A stretch of DNA of 64,000 nt, from positions 1 to 64,000 of the forward strand of contig NZ_SSMY01000001.1 in assembly GCF_004799495.1 (NCBI RefSeq), read 5' to 3'. The translations under genes and the position numbers were made by a program. This document shows positions 52,855 through 61,125 of the stretch, in pieces. The notes beneath the pieces are model-generated. The model was not told the DNA's origin. It was given only the letters and a program-made list of their open reading frames with translations, and did not search any database. Within the stretch, counting starts at the first letter, position 1, and each line of letters starts with the position of its first letter. The stretch is from Sphingomonas sp. Its GTDB lineage: Bacteria; Pseudomonadota; Alphaproteobacteria; Sphingomonadales; Sphingomonadaceae.

Positions 52855-53255
52855 ATCAAGGCAAGGTCCGCCAATTTCCCGATCAGGTCGGCGGGTAATG
52901 CCCCGACGCCTTCGCTGCCCGCACCGAGATCGAGCGGGGCGGCATCGCCCTCAAGGTACCGCCAGCCCTGGTGCGCGCGTTTGGGCCGCGCCTGGACCAG
53001 CACGAGCCGCGGGTCGAGCCTGATCGATACGCGCCCGCCCGGCAACTCGCCGAACCCGACGATCGGCGAGCGCGCGATCAGTTGGTGCTTCAAGATCCAG
53101 TAGAGCGAGCCCTGCCCGGCAATCTCCTCATGCCGCTTGGGCAAATAGCGCGTGCCGAGCTCGTACGGCGGGTCGCCTTCGCGCGCTGCCCAGCGCGCGG
53201 CGAACTGGTCGAGGCTGGCGACCCCGAACGCGACCTTGGTGAGATGAAGCGGCAC
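52851..53255 (-). CDS. DUF1489 family protein
   Basis: A 134-residue protein of the alphaproteobacterial DUF1489 family. Typical segments are LHLTKVAFGVASLDQF, TRYLPKRHEEIAGQGSLYWILKHQLIARSPIVGF and RPKRAHQGWRYLE. It is soluble with no signal peptide and no known function. The start is GTG 53255. It lies 37 bases after mgtE on the same strand and may share its transcript. Confidence 0.85.
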   Translation of the reverse strand: MPLHLTKVAFGVASLDQFAARWAAREGDPPYELGTRYLPKRHEEIAGQGSLYWILKHQLIARSPIVGFGELPGGRVSIRLDPRLVLVQARPKRAHQGWRYLEGDAAPLDLGAGSEGVGALPADLIGKLADLALI

Positions 53256-53292
53256 CCGATTCAGGTGGTAGGCCGCTGCGCGCCGGTCAAGC

Positions 53293-54711
53293 TCAACCGT
53301 GCAGCCCGAACAGAGCAGCGAGGCCGAGAAACGAGAAGAAGCCCATGCAATCAGTCATCGTCGTCACGAAAACGGTGGAGGTAACGGCCGGATCGATATT
53401 GGCCTTGTCGAGGCCGATCGGGATCAGCACTCCCGACAGTCCGGCATTCAGGCTGTTGATCAGCATTGCCGCGAACAGCACGAAGCTGAGCATCCAGTCG
53501 TGATAAATGAACTGACACCCCCCGGCCATCAACAGGCCCAGGCCGAGCCCGTTGGCGCTGGCGATCCACCATTCGCGCGCGATCATCCGCCAGGTGTTGG
53601 AGCTGGTCAGCTGGTTGGTGGCGAGCGCACGCACCGTCACCGCCATCGTCTGCGTCGCGGCGTTGCCCCCCATGCCCGCGACGATCGGCATCAGCACCGC
53701 CAGCGTTACCAGCCGCGAGATGGTGTCCTGGAACACGGCGACCACTGCCGAAGCGAGAATCGCGGTGCCGAGATTGATGAACAGCCACCACATCCGCGTC
53801 CGGATCGTCGAGGGCAAAGGCTCGTTGATGTCGCCGTCGCCCGCGCCCGACAGCAGCAGCGCATCCTCGCCGGCCTCTTCGGAAATGATGTGGACCACGT
53901 CGTCGACCGTGATCATCCCGACCAGCCGCCCGGCCGCGTCGACCACGGCGGCGGAGATCAGCGCGTATTTCTGGAAGCGCAGCGCGACCTCTTCCTGGTC
54001 CATGTCGACGGGGATCAGCGTCTGTTCGCGCTTCATCACGTCGGCCATCGCAATTCCGCGCGGCGTGCGCAGGATCCACGACAGCTGGCACGTCCCGACC
54101 GGCTTGTGCGCCGGATCGACTACGAAGATTTCCCAGAAATCGGTGGTCAGTTCCTCGTGGCCGCGCAGGTAATCGATCGCGTCGCCGACGGTCCAATGTT
54201 CGGGCACCGCGACCAGATCGCGCTGCATCAGGCGCCCGGCGGATTCCTCGGGGTAGGACAGCGCCTCCTCGATCGCGGCGCGATCGTCGGGCTCCATCGC
54301 ACGCAGCACCTCGCGCTGGTCCGCGGGCTCCATGTCCTCGATGATCGCGACCGCGTCGTCGGTCTCGAGCTCGGCGGCGATGTCGGCGACTTGTTGCGGC
54401 TCGAGCGCGTCGATCAGATCCTCGCGGACGTAATCGTTCATCTCGGCGAACACGTCGGCGTCGAGCATGTCGGCCAGCGCATGCGCGAGCGGCCCGCGGT
54501 CCTCGTGCGGGGTCAGCTCGAACAAATCGGCGATGTCGGCGGGATGAAGCGGCTCGACCAACGCGCGCGCGGCATCGGCGTCGCCCGCCTCGACCGCGTC
54601 GAGCACGGCGCGCACGAACGCCGGCTTCAGCCGGTCGTCCTCGTCCAGCTGCGCGGCTACGTTATCGGTTTCGGGTGCGCCGTCCACGGGCGCCAGATCG
54701 GTCTCGCTCAT
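53293..54711 (-). CDS. mgtE: Magnesium transporter MgtE
   Basis: A Mg2+ channel/transporter, 472 residues. The N-terminal superhelical domain (about 1-150) has repeated LHPADIADLFE-type helices. Two CBS domains that sense cytosolic Mg2+ follow, with SAGRLMQRDLVAVPEHWTVGDAI. Five C-terminal membrane helices include MPIVAGMGGNAATQTMAVTVRAL, the pore-lining signature region. ATG 54711 (MSETDLAPV) is preferred over an extension to 54765. Confidence 0.96.
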   Translation of the reverse strand: MSETDLAPVDGAPETDNVAAQLDEDDRLKPAFVRAVLDAVEAGDADAARALVEPLHPADIADLFELTPHEDRGPLAHALADMLDADVFAEMNDYVREDLIDALEPQQVADIAAELETDDAVAIIEDMEPADQREVLRAMEPDDRAAIEEALSYPEESAGRLMQRDLVAVPEHWTVGDAIDYLRGHEELTTDFWEIFVVDPAHKPVGTCQLSWILRTPRGIAMADVMKREQTLIPVDMDQEEVALRFQKYALISAAVVDAAGRLVGMITVDDVVHIISEEAGEDALLLSGAGDGDINEPLPSTIRTRMWWLFINLGTAILASAVVAVFQDTISRLVTLAVLMPIVAGMGGNAATQTMAVTVRALATNQLTSSNTWRMIAREWWIASANGLGLGLLMAGGCQFIYHDWMLSFVLFAAMLINSLNAGLSGVLIPIGLDKANIDPAVTSTVFVTTMTDCMGFFSFLGLAALFGLHG

Positions 54712-54837
54712 CGTCTGACCTTGGTTCGGGCGCGGGGATGTCCATAGCGGCGCCGTTAGCCCCATTTCCAGCGGTTTGCCAGCACCGAACGACCCGTCTA
54801 GGGCGCATCCAACGCATTTATTTCACGGAGCAACACG

Positions 54838-55296
54838 ATGGCCGAGACCTTCGAAAAACTGACCCTGACGCTCGACGGCGGCGACGTCGTGATCAAGCTG
54901 CGCCCCGACCTCGCCCCGCAGCATGTCGAGCGCATCGCCGAGCTCGCCAACGAAGGCTTTTACGACGGCGTCCCGTTCCATCGCGTGATCCCCGGCTTCA
55001 TGGCGCAGGGCGGTGACGGCGGGCGCGGCGACGGCACGGGCGGGTCGACCAAGCCCAATCTGCCGCAGGAGTTCAGCCGCGAGCCGCACGTGCGCGGCAC
55101 CGCATCGATGGCGCGGACCAACGATCCCAATTCGGCCAACAGCCAGTTCTTCATCTGCTTCGACGACGCGCGCTTCCTCGACGGGCAATATACCGTGTGG
55201 GGCGAGGTCGAGAGCGGCATGGAGTTGATCGACGCATTGCCCAAGGGCGAGCCGCCGCGCGAGCCGGGGAAGATCGTCAAGGCGGCGGCAAGCTAG
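54838..55296 (+). CDS. Cyclophilin-type peptidyl-prolyl isomerase
   Basis: A 152-residue cytoplasmic cyclophilin that catalyses cis-trans isomerisation at proline. The catalytic region has FHRVIPGFMAQGGD, then the MARTNDPNSANSQFFICF segment and YTVWGEVESGMELIDAL. No signal peptide, so it corresponds to PpiB rather than PpiA. A CGGAG site precedes ATG 54838. Its stop codon lies within a hairpin (55291-55313). Confidence 0.95.
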   Translation: MAETFEKLTLTLDGGDVVIKLRPDLAPQHVERIAELANEGFYDGVPFHRVIPGFMAQGGDGGRGDGTGGSTKPNLPQEFSREPHVRGTASMARTNDPNSANSQFFICFDDARFLDGQYTVWGEVESGMELIDALPKGEPPREPGKIVKAAAS

Positions 55297-55313
55297 TAGC
55301 GAAGCTAATAGCT
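55291..55313. repeat. Hairpin overlapping the cyclophilin stop codon
   Basis: AGCTAGTAGC / GCTAATAGCT with a GAA loop forms a 10-bp stem with one mismatch. It resembles the TAGC/GCTA hairpins at 41420 and 49601. The TAG stop codon is inside the left arm. Confidence 0.6.
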
Positions 55314-55330
55314 ATCCCGGCCACCGCCTC

Positions 55331-55444
55331 GGCCGGCGTCGCTATGGCGACGACCGACGGCGTGGCTTTGCCACGCACAATTTCTGATGGATGTAAATCG
55401 ACGTGGCGAAACCACGCCGTCGGTCGCGATGATGCGCGCCGGCC
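55331..55444. repeat. Large nested inverted repeat (~114 bases)
   Basis: Outer arms GGCCGGCG / CGCCGGCC (55331-55338 and 55437-55444) enclose a perfect 15-bp stem CGACCGACGGCGTGG / CCACGCCGTCGGTCG (55351-55365 and 55412-55426). Smaller hairpins lie inside (GTCGC-TATG-GCGAC, CGTGGC-TTT-GCCACG). It lies between the convergent cyclophilin and Flp pilin genes and has no T-run. Confidence 0.75.
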
Positions 55445-55457
55445 GGCTTCGCTTCGC

Positions 55458-55628
55458 TCAGCTTGCCTTCATGTTGCTCGACACGTTCGTGAACGTCGTC
55501 TTGAGCTTGTTGCCGAGGCCCTGCATCGCGGCGATCGCGGCAACGGCGATCAACGCGGCGATCAAGCCGTATTCGATCGCGGTCGCGGCGCGCGTGTTGC
55601 GTATCATCGCGAGAAAAGAGTGCAGCAC
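55458..55628 (-). CDS. Flp/Fap-type pilin
   Basis: A type IVb pilin subunit of about 56 residues. The pilin signature RAATAIEYGLIAALIAV is present, with the Glu and Tyr at positions +5/+6 relative to the processing site if cleavage follows an alanine; most Flp prepilins have glycine there. The tail KLKTTFTNVSSNMKAS is typical. A GGGGAG site favours GTG 55628; ATG 55607 would also work. No tad or cpa assembly genes are in the window, so it is an orphan pilin that must be processed by machinery encoded elsewhere. Confidence 0.88.
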   Translation of the reverse strand: MLHSFLAMIRNTRAATAIEYGLIAALIAVAAIAAMQGLGNKLKTTFTNVSSNMKAS

Positions 55629-55704
55629 AATCCGTCTCCCCTTCACCTCGAGGCGGGATAACGGGGCGAGCTTGCAATATGGTTAATGCGGCAACGGCTG
55701 TGCC

Positions 55705-56589
55705 CTATTCCTCGACCAGTGTCTCAACCAGCCAGTCGTGGAACAACCGCACCGGCTTCTGCTGCATCGCGCGCGGGCGGCACACGAACCAGTAACTGTA
55801 GGGGCTTGCCACCTCGATATCGAACAGTTTGGCCAGCCGGGGATCATGCGCTTCGTCGAAATGGCTGGCGTGCATGAACGCGACGCCAAGCCCCTGCGCC
55901 GCCGCTTCGAGCATCAGCGCGCCCGAATCGAAATGGTCGATTGCGAGCGGCTCGAGCTCGTCGAGCCCGGCGGCATGGCGCCACGCGCTGAACGTATCGG
56001 GCATGTCGCGATGGATCAAAGCGGTCAGCTTGGCGAGCTGTTGCGGATCGGTGACCGGGTCGGGCCCCTCGATCATCGACCGCGCGCCGATTGCATAGAC
56101 CTGGTTGCGGTCGAGGCGCTTGGCGTAGAGACTCGGGTCGGGGTCGCGGGTGATCGTGATCGCCGCGTCAAGGCCGTCGCCGACTCGCGCCATGTTGTGT
56201 CCCGCGGTGTCGATATCGAGGTGGAGCTGCGGGTGCCTGGCGCGCAATTCGGCGAGGTGCGGGAAGATGCGCTGCGCGGCGAACAGCGGCAGCACGCCGA
56301 GCCGCAGCCGCAGCACTTCGGTCCCGCTGGTCAGCGACTCGACCGCATCGGTTAACCGGTCGAGCACCGGCGCGATCTGTTGCAGCAACCGCTCGCCATC
56401 CTCGTTGAGCACGACCGCTTGGTGGCGGCGCTCGAACAGCGGCTTGTCGATAAAGCGTTCGAGCGCCTGGACGCGGCGGCTGAGCGCGGGCGCCGACAGC
56501 GCGAGTTCCTGCGCCGCCGCCTTCACCGACCCGGTGCGGGCGACCTGCACGAAGGCCTCGATCGCAGTCAGCGGCGGGAGCCTGCGCAT
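55705..56589 (-). CDS. LysR-family regulator, GcvA-like
   Basis: A 294-residue transcription regulator. The N-terminal winged helix-turn-helix has LTAIEAFVQVARTGSVKAAAQELALSAPALSRRVQALE, and the C-terminal domain is the periplasmic-binding-like effector domain. The N-terminus LPPLTAIEAF is of the GcvA subgroup. The target is not evident: no divergent protein-coding gene follows, but a probable small RNA with a terminator lies upstream on the opposite strand, and a TTGCA-N9-TGCAA site is at 56685-56703. Confidence 0.92.
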   Translation of the reverse strand: MRRLPPLTAIEAFVQVARTGSVKAAAQELALSAPALSRRVQALERFIDKPLFERRHQAVVLNEDGERLLQQIAPVLDRLTDAVESLTSGTEVLRLRLGVLPLFAAQRIFPHLAELRARHPQLHLDIDTAGHNMARVGDGLDAAITITRDPDPSLYAKRLDRNQVYAIGARSMIEGPDPVTDPQQLAKLTALIHRDMPDTFSAWRHAAGLDELEPLAIDHFDSGALMLEAAAQGLGVAFMHASHFDEAHDPRLAKLFDIEVASPYSYWFVCRPRAMQQKPVRLFHDWLVETLVEE

Positions 56590-56684
56590 CCTGTTTCCCT
56601 TACGTCATCCTCGCGGTTGTGCATCGCGTCACATTCCGTCGATGCGACTGGTACCATTTCCCCTCGTCCGAAATCCACCCGCGA

Positions 56685-56703
56685 TTGCAAAAAGCGCATG
56701 CAA
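56685..56703. promoter_or_regulatory. TTGCA-N9-TGCAA inverted repeat
   Basis: Perfect 5-base half-sites separated by nine bases, within the range of LysR-type operators, located about 95 bases upstream of the LysR start codon and just before the predicted small RNA. Confidence 0.35.
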
Positions 56704-56719
56704 ACGGTTTCTTTTCGCA

Positions 56720-56819
56720 CTTGCACAATAAAATGCCGCGCCGCACATAGCGCGTGCCTTTCAGGCATCCTCTCCTAAAAACTTATTCCGGCCGGGCCTC
56801 ACAGCCCGGCCTTTTTTTT
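56720..56819 (+). ncRNA. Candidate small RNA with anti-Shine-Dalgarno motif
   Basis: There is no reading frame, but a short hairpin TGCCT-TTC-AGGCA (56755-56767) is followed by a single-stranded CCTCTCCT (56769-56776), then AAAAACTTATT and a perfect intrinsic terminator. A C/U-rich anti-Shine-Dalgarno element before a terminator is a common architecture of trans-acting small RNAs. The 5' end is a guess; an AT-rich AATAAAAT near 56727 could be a -10. Confidence 0.45.
56790..56819 (+). terminator. Intrinsic terminator
   Basis: A perfect 8-bp stem GGCCGGGC / GCCCGGCC with a CTCACA loop is followed by eight T residues. It serves plus-strand transcription from the 56600-56780 interval, where no protein gene exists. 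Confidence 0.95.
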
Positions 56820-56860
56820 GTGCCCGAGCGCCAATGTGCGTCGGATCGATCGAGCGCGAA

Positions 56861-57262
56861 TTACTCGGTGTAGGGCTTCCAGTTCGCCTGGTCGCATGCC
56901 GGGGGAGAGGCCGGCGCCTTGGACGCTCGCCGGGCGCGTTCGCACTTCATCGCCGCGAGCAGATAGGGCCGCGGCGACAGCGGTAGCGGCCGGCCGCCGC
57001 AACTCTCCAAATCGGCCGTTTGGGCGAGGAGCGTCAGGTTCTGCTCCTCTATCGAGCGAAGCTTTTCCGTCTTGCCGTCCGGATAGGCGCCCTCCGCCAT
57101 GCTCTGCGACAGCCGCTTGAGAATCTTGTGGTAGTCGGCGAGCGGCACCGCGCATCGCGCGGGTACCGGCAACGGCGGCCGGCCCGCGACCACCGGCGCC
57201 GGCCGGGTTTGCGCGGCGGCGAACACCGGCACGGTAGCAAAAGCCAGAATCAGCAAGCGCAT
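56861..57262 (-). CDS. Secreted hypothetical protein
   Basis: A 133-residue protein with a cleavable signal peptide MRLLILAFATVPVFAAAQ. The mature part starts Pro-rich and then has a helical region with PLADYHKILKRLSQSMAEGAYPDGKTEKLRSI. It contains four cysteines (ARCAVP, ESCGG, MKCERA, ACDQA), which could form two disulfides in the periplasm. No family recognised. It is divergent from the CDC48 gene with 177 bases between. Confidence 0.65.
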   Translation of the reverse strand: MRLLILAFATVPVFAAAQTRPAPVVAGRPPLPVPARCAVPLADYHKILKRLSQSMAEGAYPDGKTEKLRSIEEQNLTLLAQTADLESCGGRPLPLSPRPYLLAAMKCERARRASKAPASPPACDQANWKPYTE

Positions 57263-57439
57263 GACGTCACCCGTTCACGGTTGCGATCGGCTGAATAGGC
57301 GCGTGCCGCGCGCGCCTGTCAACCGCGCGGCGATATGACCAAACCGCGTTTTTGTGTCGTTGGCGTATCGACTCCTCTCGCACATCGGGAACCACGTCGC
57401 TATCTCGCGCGCTCGGCTTCTTTCGAGCGAGGTTCTTCG

Positions 57440-59743
57440 ATGGCAGACGGCGACGACGCCCCCCAACGCAAGCTCCAAGTCGCCAATGCCCGGCCCGAGG
57501 ACAGCGGCCGCGGCCTCGCGCATATCCCACGCGCGCTGATGGCGGCGTTGGGGATCGGCGAAGGCGACGTGATCGAGATCGTCGGCAAGACCAACACGCC
57601 CGCGCGTGCCGTCGCGCCCTATCCCGAGGACGAGGGGCTCGAACTGCTCCGGATCGACGGGCTGCAACGCGCCAATGCCGGGGTCGGGTCGGGCGATTAT
57701 GTCGAAGTGCGCAAGGCCGAGGTGAAGACCGCGACTCGTGTGGTGTTCGCGCCCGCGCAGCAGAATTTGCGGCTGCAAGGGTCGACCGGGGCGCTCCACC
57801 GCACATTTCTCGGACGGCCGGTGTGCCAAGGCGATGTCGTAGCGACCGCCGGACAGCAACGCATCGATCCCGAGGGCATGCCGCCCAACGTCGCGCAATA
57901 TCTCCGCGCGCCGGCCTATGCGCTACAGGAAATTCGTCTCGCGGTGATCGCAACCGTGCCCAAGGGCGTCGTGCTGATCGACGAGAATACCGAGATCGAG
58001 CTGCGCGCCGAATATGAGGAGCCCAAGGACGCGCGCCGCGCCGACGTGACCTACGACGATATCGGCGGAATGGCGGCGACGATCGACCAGCTGCGCGAGA
58101 TGGTCGAGCTGCCGTTGCGCTATCCCGAGCTGTTCCAGCGGCTCGGGGTCGATCCGCCCAAGGGCGTGCTGCTCCACGGCCCGCCCGGCACCGGCAAGAC
58201 GCGGCTCGCTCGCGCGGTGGCAAACGAAAGCGACGCGCAATTCTTCCTGATCAACGGGCCGGAGATCATGGGCTCGGCGTACGGGGAGTCCGAAGCCAAA
58301 CTGCGCCAGATTTTCGAGGAAGCATCGAAGAACGCGCCGTCGATCGTGTTCATCGACGAAATCGATTCGATCGCGCCCAAGCGTGGGAACGTGACCGGCG
58401 AGGCGGAAAAGCGGCTCGTCGCGCAATTGCTGACTTTGATGGACGGGCTGGAGGCGCGCGCGAACCTGGTGGTGATCGCCGCCACGAACCGCCCCGAGGC
58501 GATCGACGAGGCGTTGCGGCGGCCCGGCCGGTTTGACCGCGAGATCGTCGTCGGCGTGCCCGACGAGCGCGGACGGCGCGAGATCCTGGGCATCCACACG
58601 CGCGGCATGCCGCTCGGCGACCGGGTCGATCTCGATGAGCTCGCGCGCACGACCTATGGCTTCGTCGGCGCCGACTTGGCGGCACTTGCGCGCGAGGCGG
58701 CGATCGAGGCGGTGCGGCGGATCATGCCGCGGCTCAACCTCGAAGAACGCACGATCCCACCCGAGGTGCTCGACACGCTGGCGGTGACGCGTGAGGATTT
58801 CCTCGACGCGCTCAAACGCGTCCAGCCGTCGGCGATGCGCGAGGTGATGGTCGAGGCGCCGCGCGTGCGGTGGGACGATGTCGGCGGGCTCGACGATGCG
58901 CAGATGCGGCTGAAGGAAGGCGTCGAGTTGCCGCTCAAGGACCCGGATGCGTTCCGCCGTTTGGGCATCCGTCCGGCCAAGGGCTTCCTGCTCTACGGCC
59001 CGCCCGGCACCGGCAAGACCTTGCTCGCGAAGGCGGTGGCGCGCGAGGCGGAGGCGAACTTCATCTCGACCAAATCGTCCGACCTCTTGAGCAAATGGTA
59101 TGGCGAGAGCGAGCAGCAGATCGCCAAGCTCTTCGCGCGCGCGCGCCAGGTGGCACCGTGCGTGATCTTCATCGACGAGCTCGACAGCCTCGTGCCCGCG
59201 CGCGGCGGTGGAATGGGCGAACCGCAAGTCACCGAGCGCGTGGTCAACACGATCCTGTCGGAGATGGACGGGCTGGAGGAATTGCAGTCTGTCGTCGTGA
59301 TCGGCGCGACCAACCGCCCGAACCTGATCGACCCCGCACTCCTGCGCCCAGGGCGGTTCGACGAGCTGATCTATGTCGGCGTGCCCGACCGCAACGGGCG
59401 CCGCCGCATCCTCGCGATCCAGACGCAGAAGATGCCGCTCGCCGAGGATGTCGATCTCGACGCGCTGGCGGCGCGGACCGAGCGCTTCACCGGTGCCGAT
59501 CTCGAAGACCTGACCCGCCGCGCCGGGCTGATCGCGTTGCGCGCGAACCTCGAGGCGAAAGCGGTGACGATGGCCGATTTCGACGCGGCGATGGACGATT
59601 CGCGCGCGAGCGTGACGGCGGAGATGGAGCGCGAATACGAAGCGATGGCGGCGCGGCTCAAGCAGGATGCCGCCGCGATCCAACCGATCGGGTTCATTTC
59701 GCCCGGGCAATTGAGGCCGCACGGCCCGAAGGGGAACGAGTAG
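57440..59743 (+). CDS. CDC48/VCP-type AAA ATPase
   Basis: A 767-residue double-AAA ATPase with the full Cdc48 layout. A CDC48 N-domain (about 10-190) begins KLQVANARPEDSGRGLAHI. The D1 ring has LLHGPPGTGKTRLA near residue 245 and VFIDEIDSIAPKRG. The D2 ring has LLYGPPGTGKTLLA near residue 517, then FSKWYGESEQQ-like SSDLLSKWYGESEQQI and VIFIDELDSLVPARG. It is a protein unfoldase by family; bacterial versions have no ubiquitin system and unknown clients. ATG 57440 is chosen because the extension to 57335 is not conserved in character. Confidence 0.93.
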   Translation: MADGDDAPQRKLQVANARPEDSGRGLAHIPRALMAALGIGEGDVIEIVGKTNTPARAVAPYPEDEGLELLRIDGLQRANAGVGSGDYVEVRKAEVKTATRVVFAPAQQNLRLQGSTGALHRTFLGRPVCQGDVVATAGQQRIDPEGMPPNVAQYLRAPAYALQEIRLAVIATVPKGVVLIDENTEIELRAEYEEPKDARRADVTYDDIGGMAATIDQLREMVELPLRYPELFQRLGVDPPKGVLLHGPPGTGKTRLARAVANESDAQFFLINGPEIMGSAYGESEAKLRQIFEEASKNAPSIVFIDEIDSIAPKRGNVTGEAEKRLVAQLLTLMDGLEARANLVVIAATNRPEAIDEALRRPGRFDREIVVGVPDERGRREILGIHTRGMPLGDRVDLDELARTTYGFVGADLAALAREAAIEAVRRIMPRLNLEERTIPPEVLDTLAVTREDFLDALKRVQPSAMREVMVEAPRVRWDDVGGLDDAQMRLKEGVELPLKDPDAFRRLGIRPAKGFLLYGPPGTGKTLLAKAVAREAEANFISTKSSDLLSKWYGESEQQIAKLFARARQVAPCVIFIDELDSLVPARGGGMGEPQVTERVVNTILSEMDGLEELQSVVVIGATNRPNLIDPALLRPGRFDELIYVGVPDRNGRRRILAIQTQKMPLAEDVDLDALAARTERFTGADLEDLTRRAGLIALRANLEAKAVTMADFDAAMDDSRASVTAEMEREYEAMAARLKQDAAAIQPIGFISPGQLRPHGPKGNE

Positions 59744-59744
59744 G

Positions 59745-60092
59745 ATGATCGTGCTCGCGCTGATGATGCTCTCGTCGATTCCCAGCGAAAGCCGCTCGGA
59801 CTTTCAGATGATGACGTCGCCGGCGTATCAGGCGTTCGCGCGCAAGGGCGACGCGATGTGCCCGGCGCGCCGCTTGCGATACCTTCACCCGGCTGACCTA
59901 GACGGCATGGAGGAGAGCTTCCTGAGCACATTGCCGTCGCGCGAGCAGCGGCGCGTGGCGCGCGCGACCCCGGACACCAGCAACTGCCCGCCCGCCGGTG
60001 CGTCGTGCCCGGCGCAGCACACGCTCGCGGCGATCGTTCGGCTGGGGCTGCTCGACGGCTTCACACAATCCGCCTGTTCGGGGGCCGGCTAA
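59745..60092 (+). CDS. Hypothetical protein downstream of CDC48
   Basis: A 115-residue protein beginning one base after the CDC48 stop codon, so it is probably in the same transcript. It has a hydrophobic start (MIVLALMMLSSIPS), possibly a short signal sequence, and four cysteines (DAMCPAR, SNCPP, ASCPAQ, SACSG). The middle HPADLDGMEESFLSTLPSREQRR is helical. No family recognised; a role linked to the ATPase is only positional inference. Confidence 0.6.
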   Translation: MIVLALMMLSSIPSESRSDFQMMTSPAYQAFARKGDAMCPARRLRYLHPADLDGMEESFLSTLPSREQRRVARATPDTSNCPPAGASCPAQHTLAAIVRLGLLDGFTQSACSGAG

Positions 60093-60094
60093 AC

Positions 60095-61093
60095 TCAGCC
60101 CTGCCGCTGCAGCGCGGCGATAATCGACTGGCGCATCGTGGCAAGGTCCGCCGGGCTGTCGGCGCCAAGGATACCGCGCGCGACTTCTGGCAGATGCGCG
60201 GCAGGGTCACCGCTGGTCTTGAAAACATAATGGTCAAACATCGCGCGCCACGCGCGGCGCTGGTCGGGGGGTAACTGGCGCAACGCGACCATCCCGTGCA
60301 TCAGCGCGTCCCACGGCGACCCGACGTCGCGCCGCGCCGGGTTCCACCAGTAATTGACCAGCAGGTTGAGCGGCGAAAGCGCCTCGACGTGATGGTACCA
60401 GCCATAGGGGATGTAGATCGCGTCGCCGGGTTCGAGCTCGGCGCTTCGGGCGTCGGCGAGCGCGTCGGCGAAACGCGGATAGCGCTCCAGATCGGGGGCG
60501 GTCACGTGCGCCATGCTGATCGCCGCGCCCGCCGGCGTAATGTGGAACGGCCCCATATAGAGGTTGGCGACCTGTTCGGGCGCGAACAGCGTGAAACGGC
60601 GGCGGCCGGCGACGACGCAGGCGAGGTTCTCAACCTGGTCGTTGTGCGTCGCGACGATCGCGGATGTGCCGAGCCAGAGGCGGGGGGCGACCTCGGGCGG
60701 TACAAGCGGCATCGGGTTGGCGACGGCGAACCCCGGCATGACCTGCTCGGTTGACAGCCCCTGGATCGCCAGCGTGTCGGGCGCCGCAGCGCCGGTTTGG
60801 CGCTCGAACTCGGCGAAGAAGCCGGCGATCGTGACCGGTTCGCGCTCGAAATTGGGGCGCTCGATCGAGGGCGCGTAATGCAGCCGGCCATGCTCGCCGG
60901 CTGGCGCGCGCACCATCGGGACCGGCTCGTCGGTCGCGAGACCCGAGAGGTAGGCGCCGAGTTCGCCGCGCTTCGCCGCCGCGACGACGGGCCAGTCCGC
61001 GACCAGCCCGCGCAGCACCACCGGCTCTCCCGCCTCCCGGATTTTCGCGAACGTTTCGGGGTCGGTACCGTGGCTTTCGCGGAGTGCGTGCAT
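60095..61093 (-). CDS. Cupin-like (JmjC-type) protein
   Basis: A 332-residue member of the cupin_8/JmjC-like oxygenase group, Fe(II)/2-oxoglutarate enzymes that hydroxylate proteins or small molecules. The conserved NDQVENLACVVAGRRRFTLFAPEQ contains ATHNDQ, where the usual HxD metal pair would be. GDAIYIPYGWYHHVEAL contains the second metal histidine region, and NYWWN is typical. HND in place of HxD leaves metal binding plausible but unproven. It is the second gene after the MFS transporter (32-base gap). Confidence 0.8.
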   Translation of the reverse strand: MHALRESHGTDPETFAKIREAGEPVVLRGLVADWPVVAAAKRGELGAYLSGLATDEPVPMVRAPAGEHGRLHYAPSIERPNFEREPVTIAGFFAEFERQTGAAAPDTLAIQGLSTEQVMPGFAVANPMPLVPPEVAPRLWLGTSAIVATHNDQVENLACVVAGRRRFTLFAPEQVANLYMGPFHITPAGAAISMAHVTAPDLERYPRFADALADARSAELEPGDAIYIPYGWYHHVEALSPLNLLVNYWWNPARRDVGSPWDALMHGMVALRQLPPDQRRAWRAMFDHYVFKTSGDPAAHLPEVARGILGADSPADLATMRQSIIAALQRQG

Positions 61094-61125
61094 GGCTCGC
61101 GGGGTCCGCCTTTGCCCCCGGCAAG

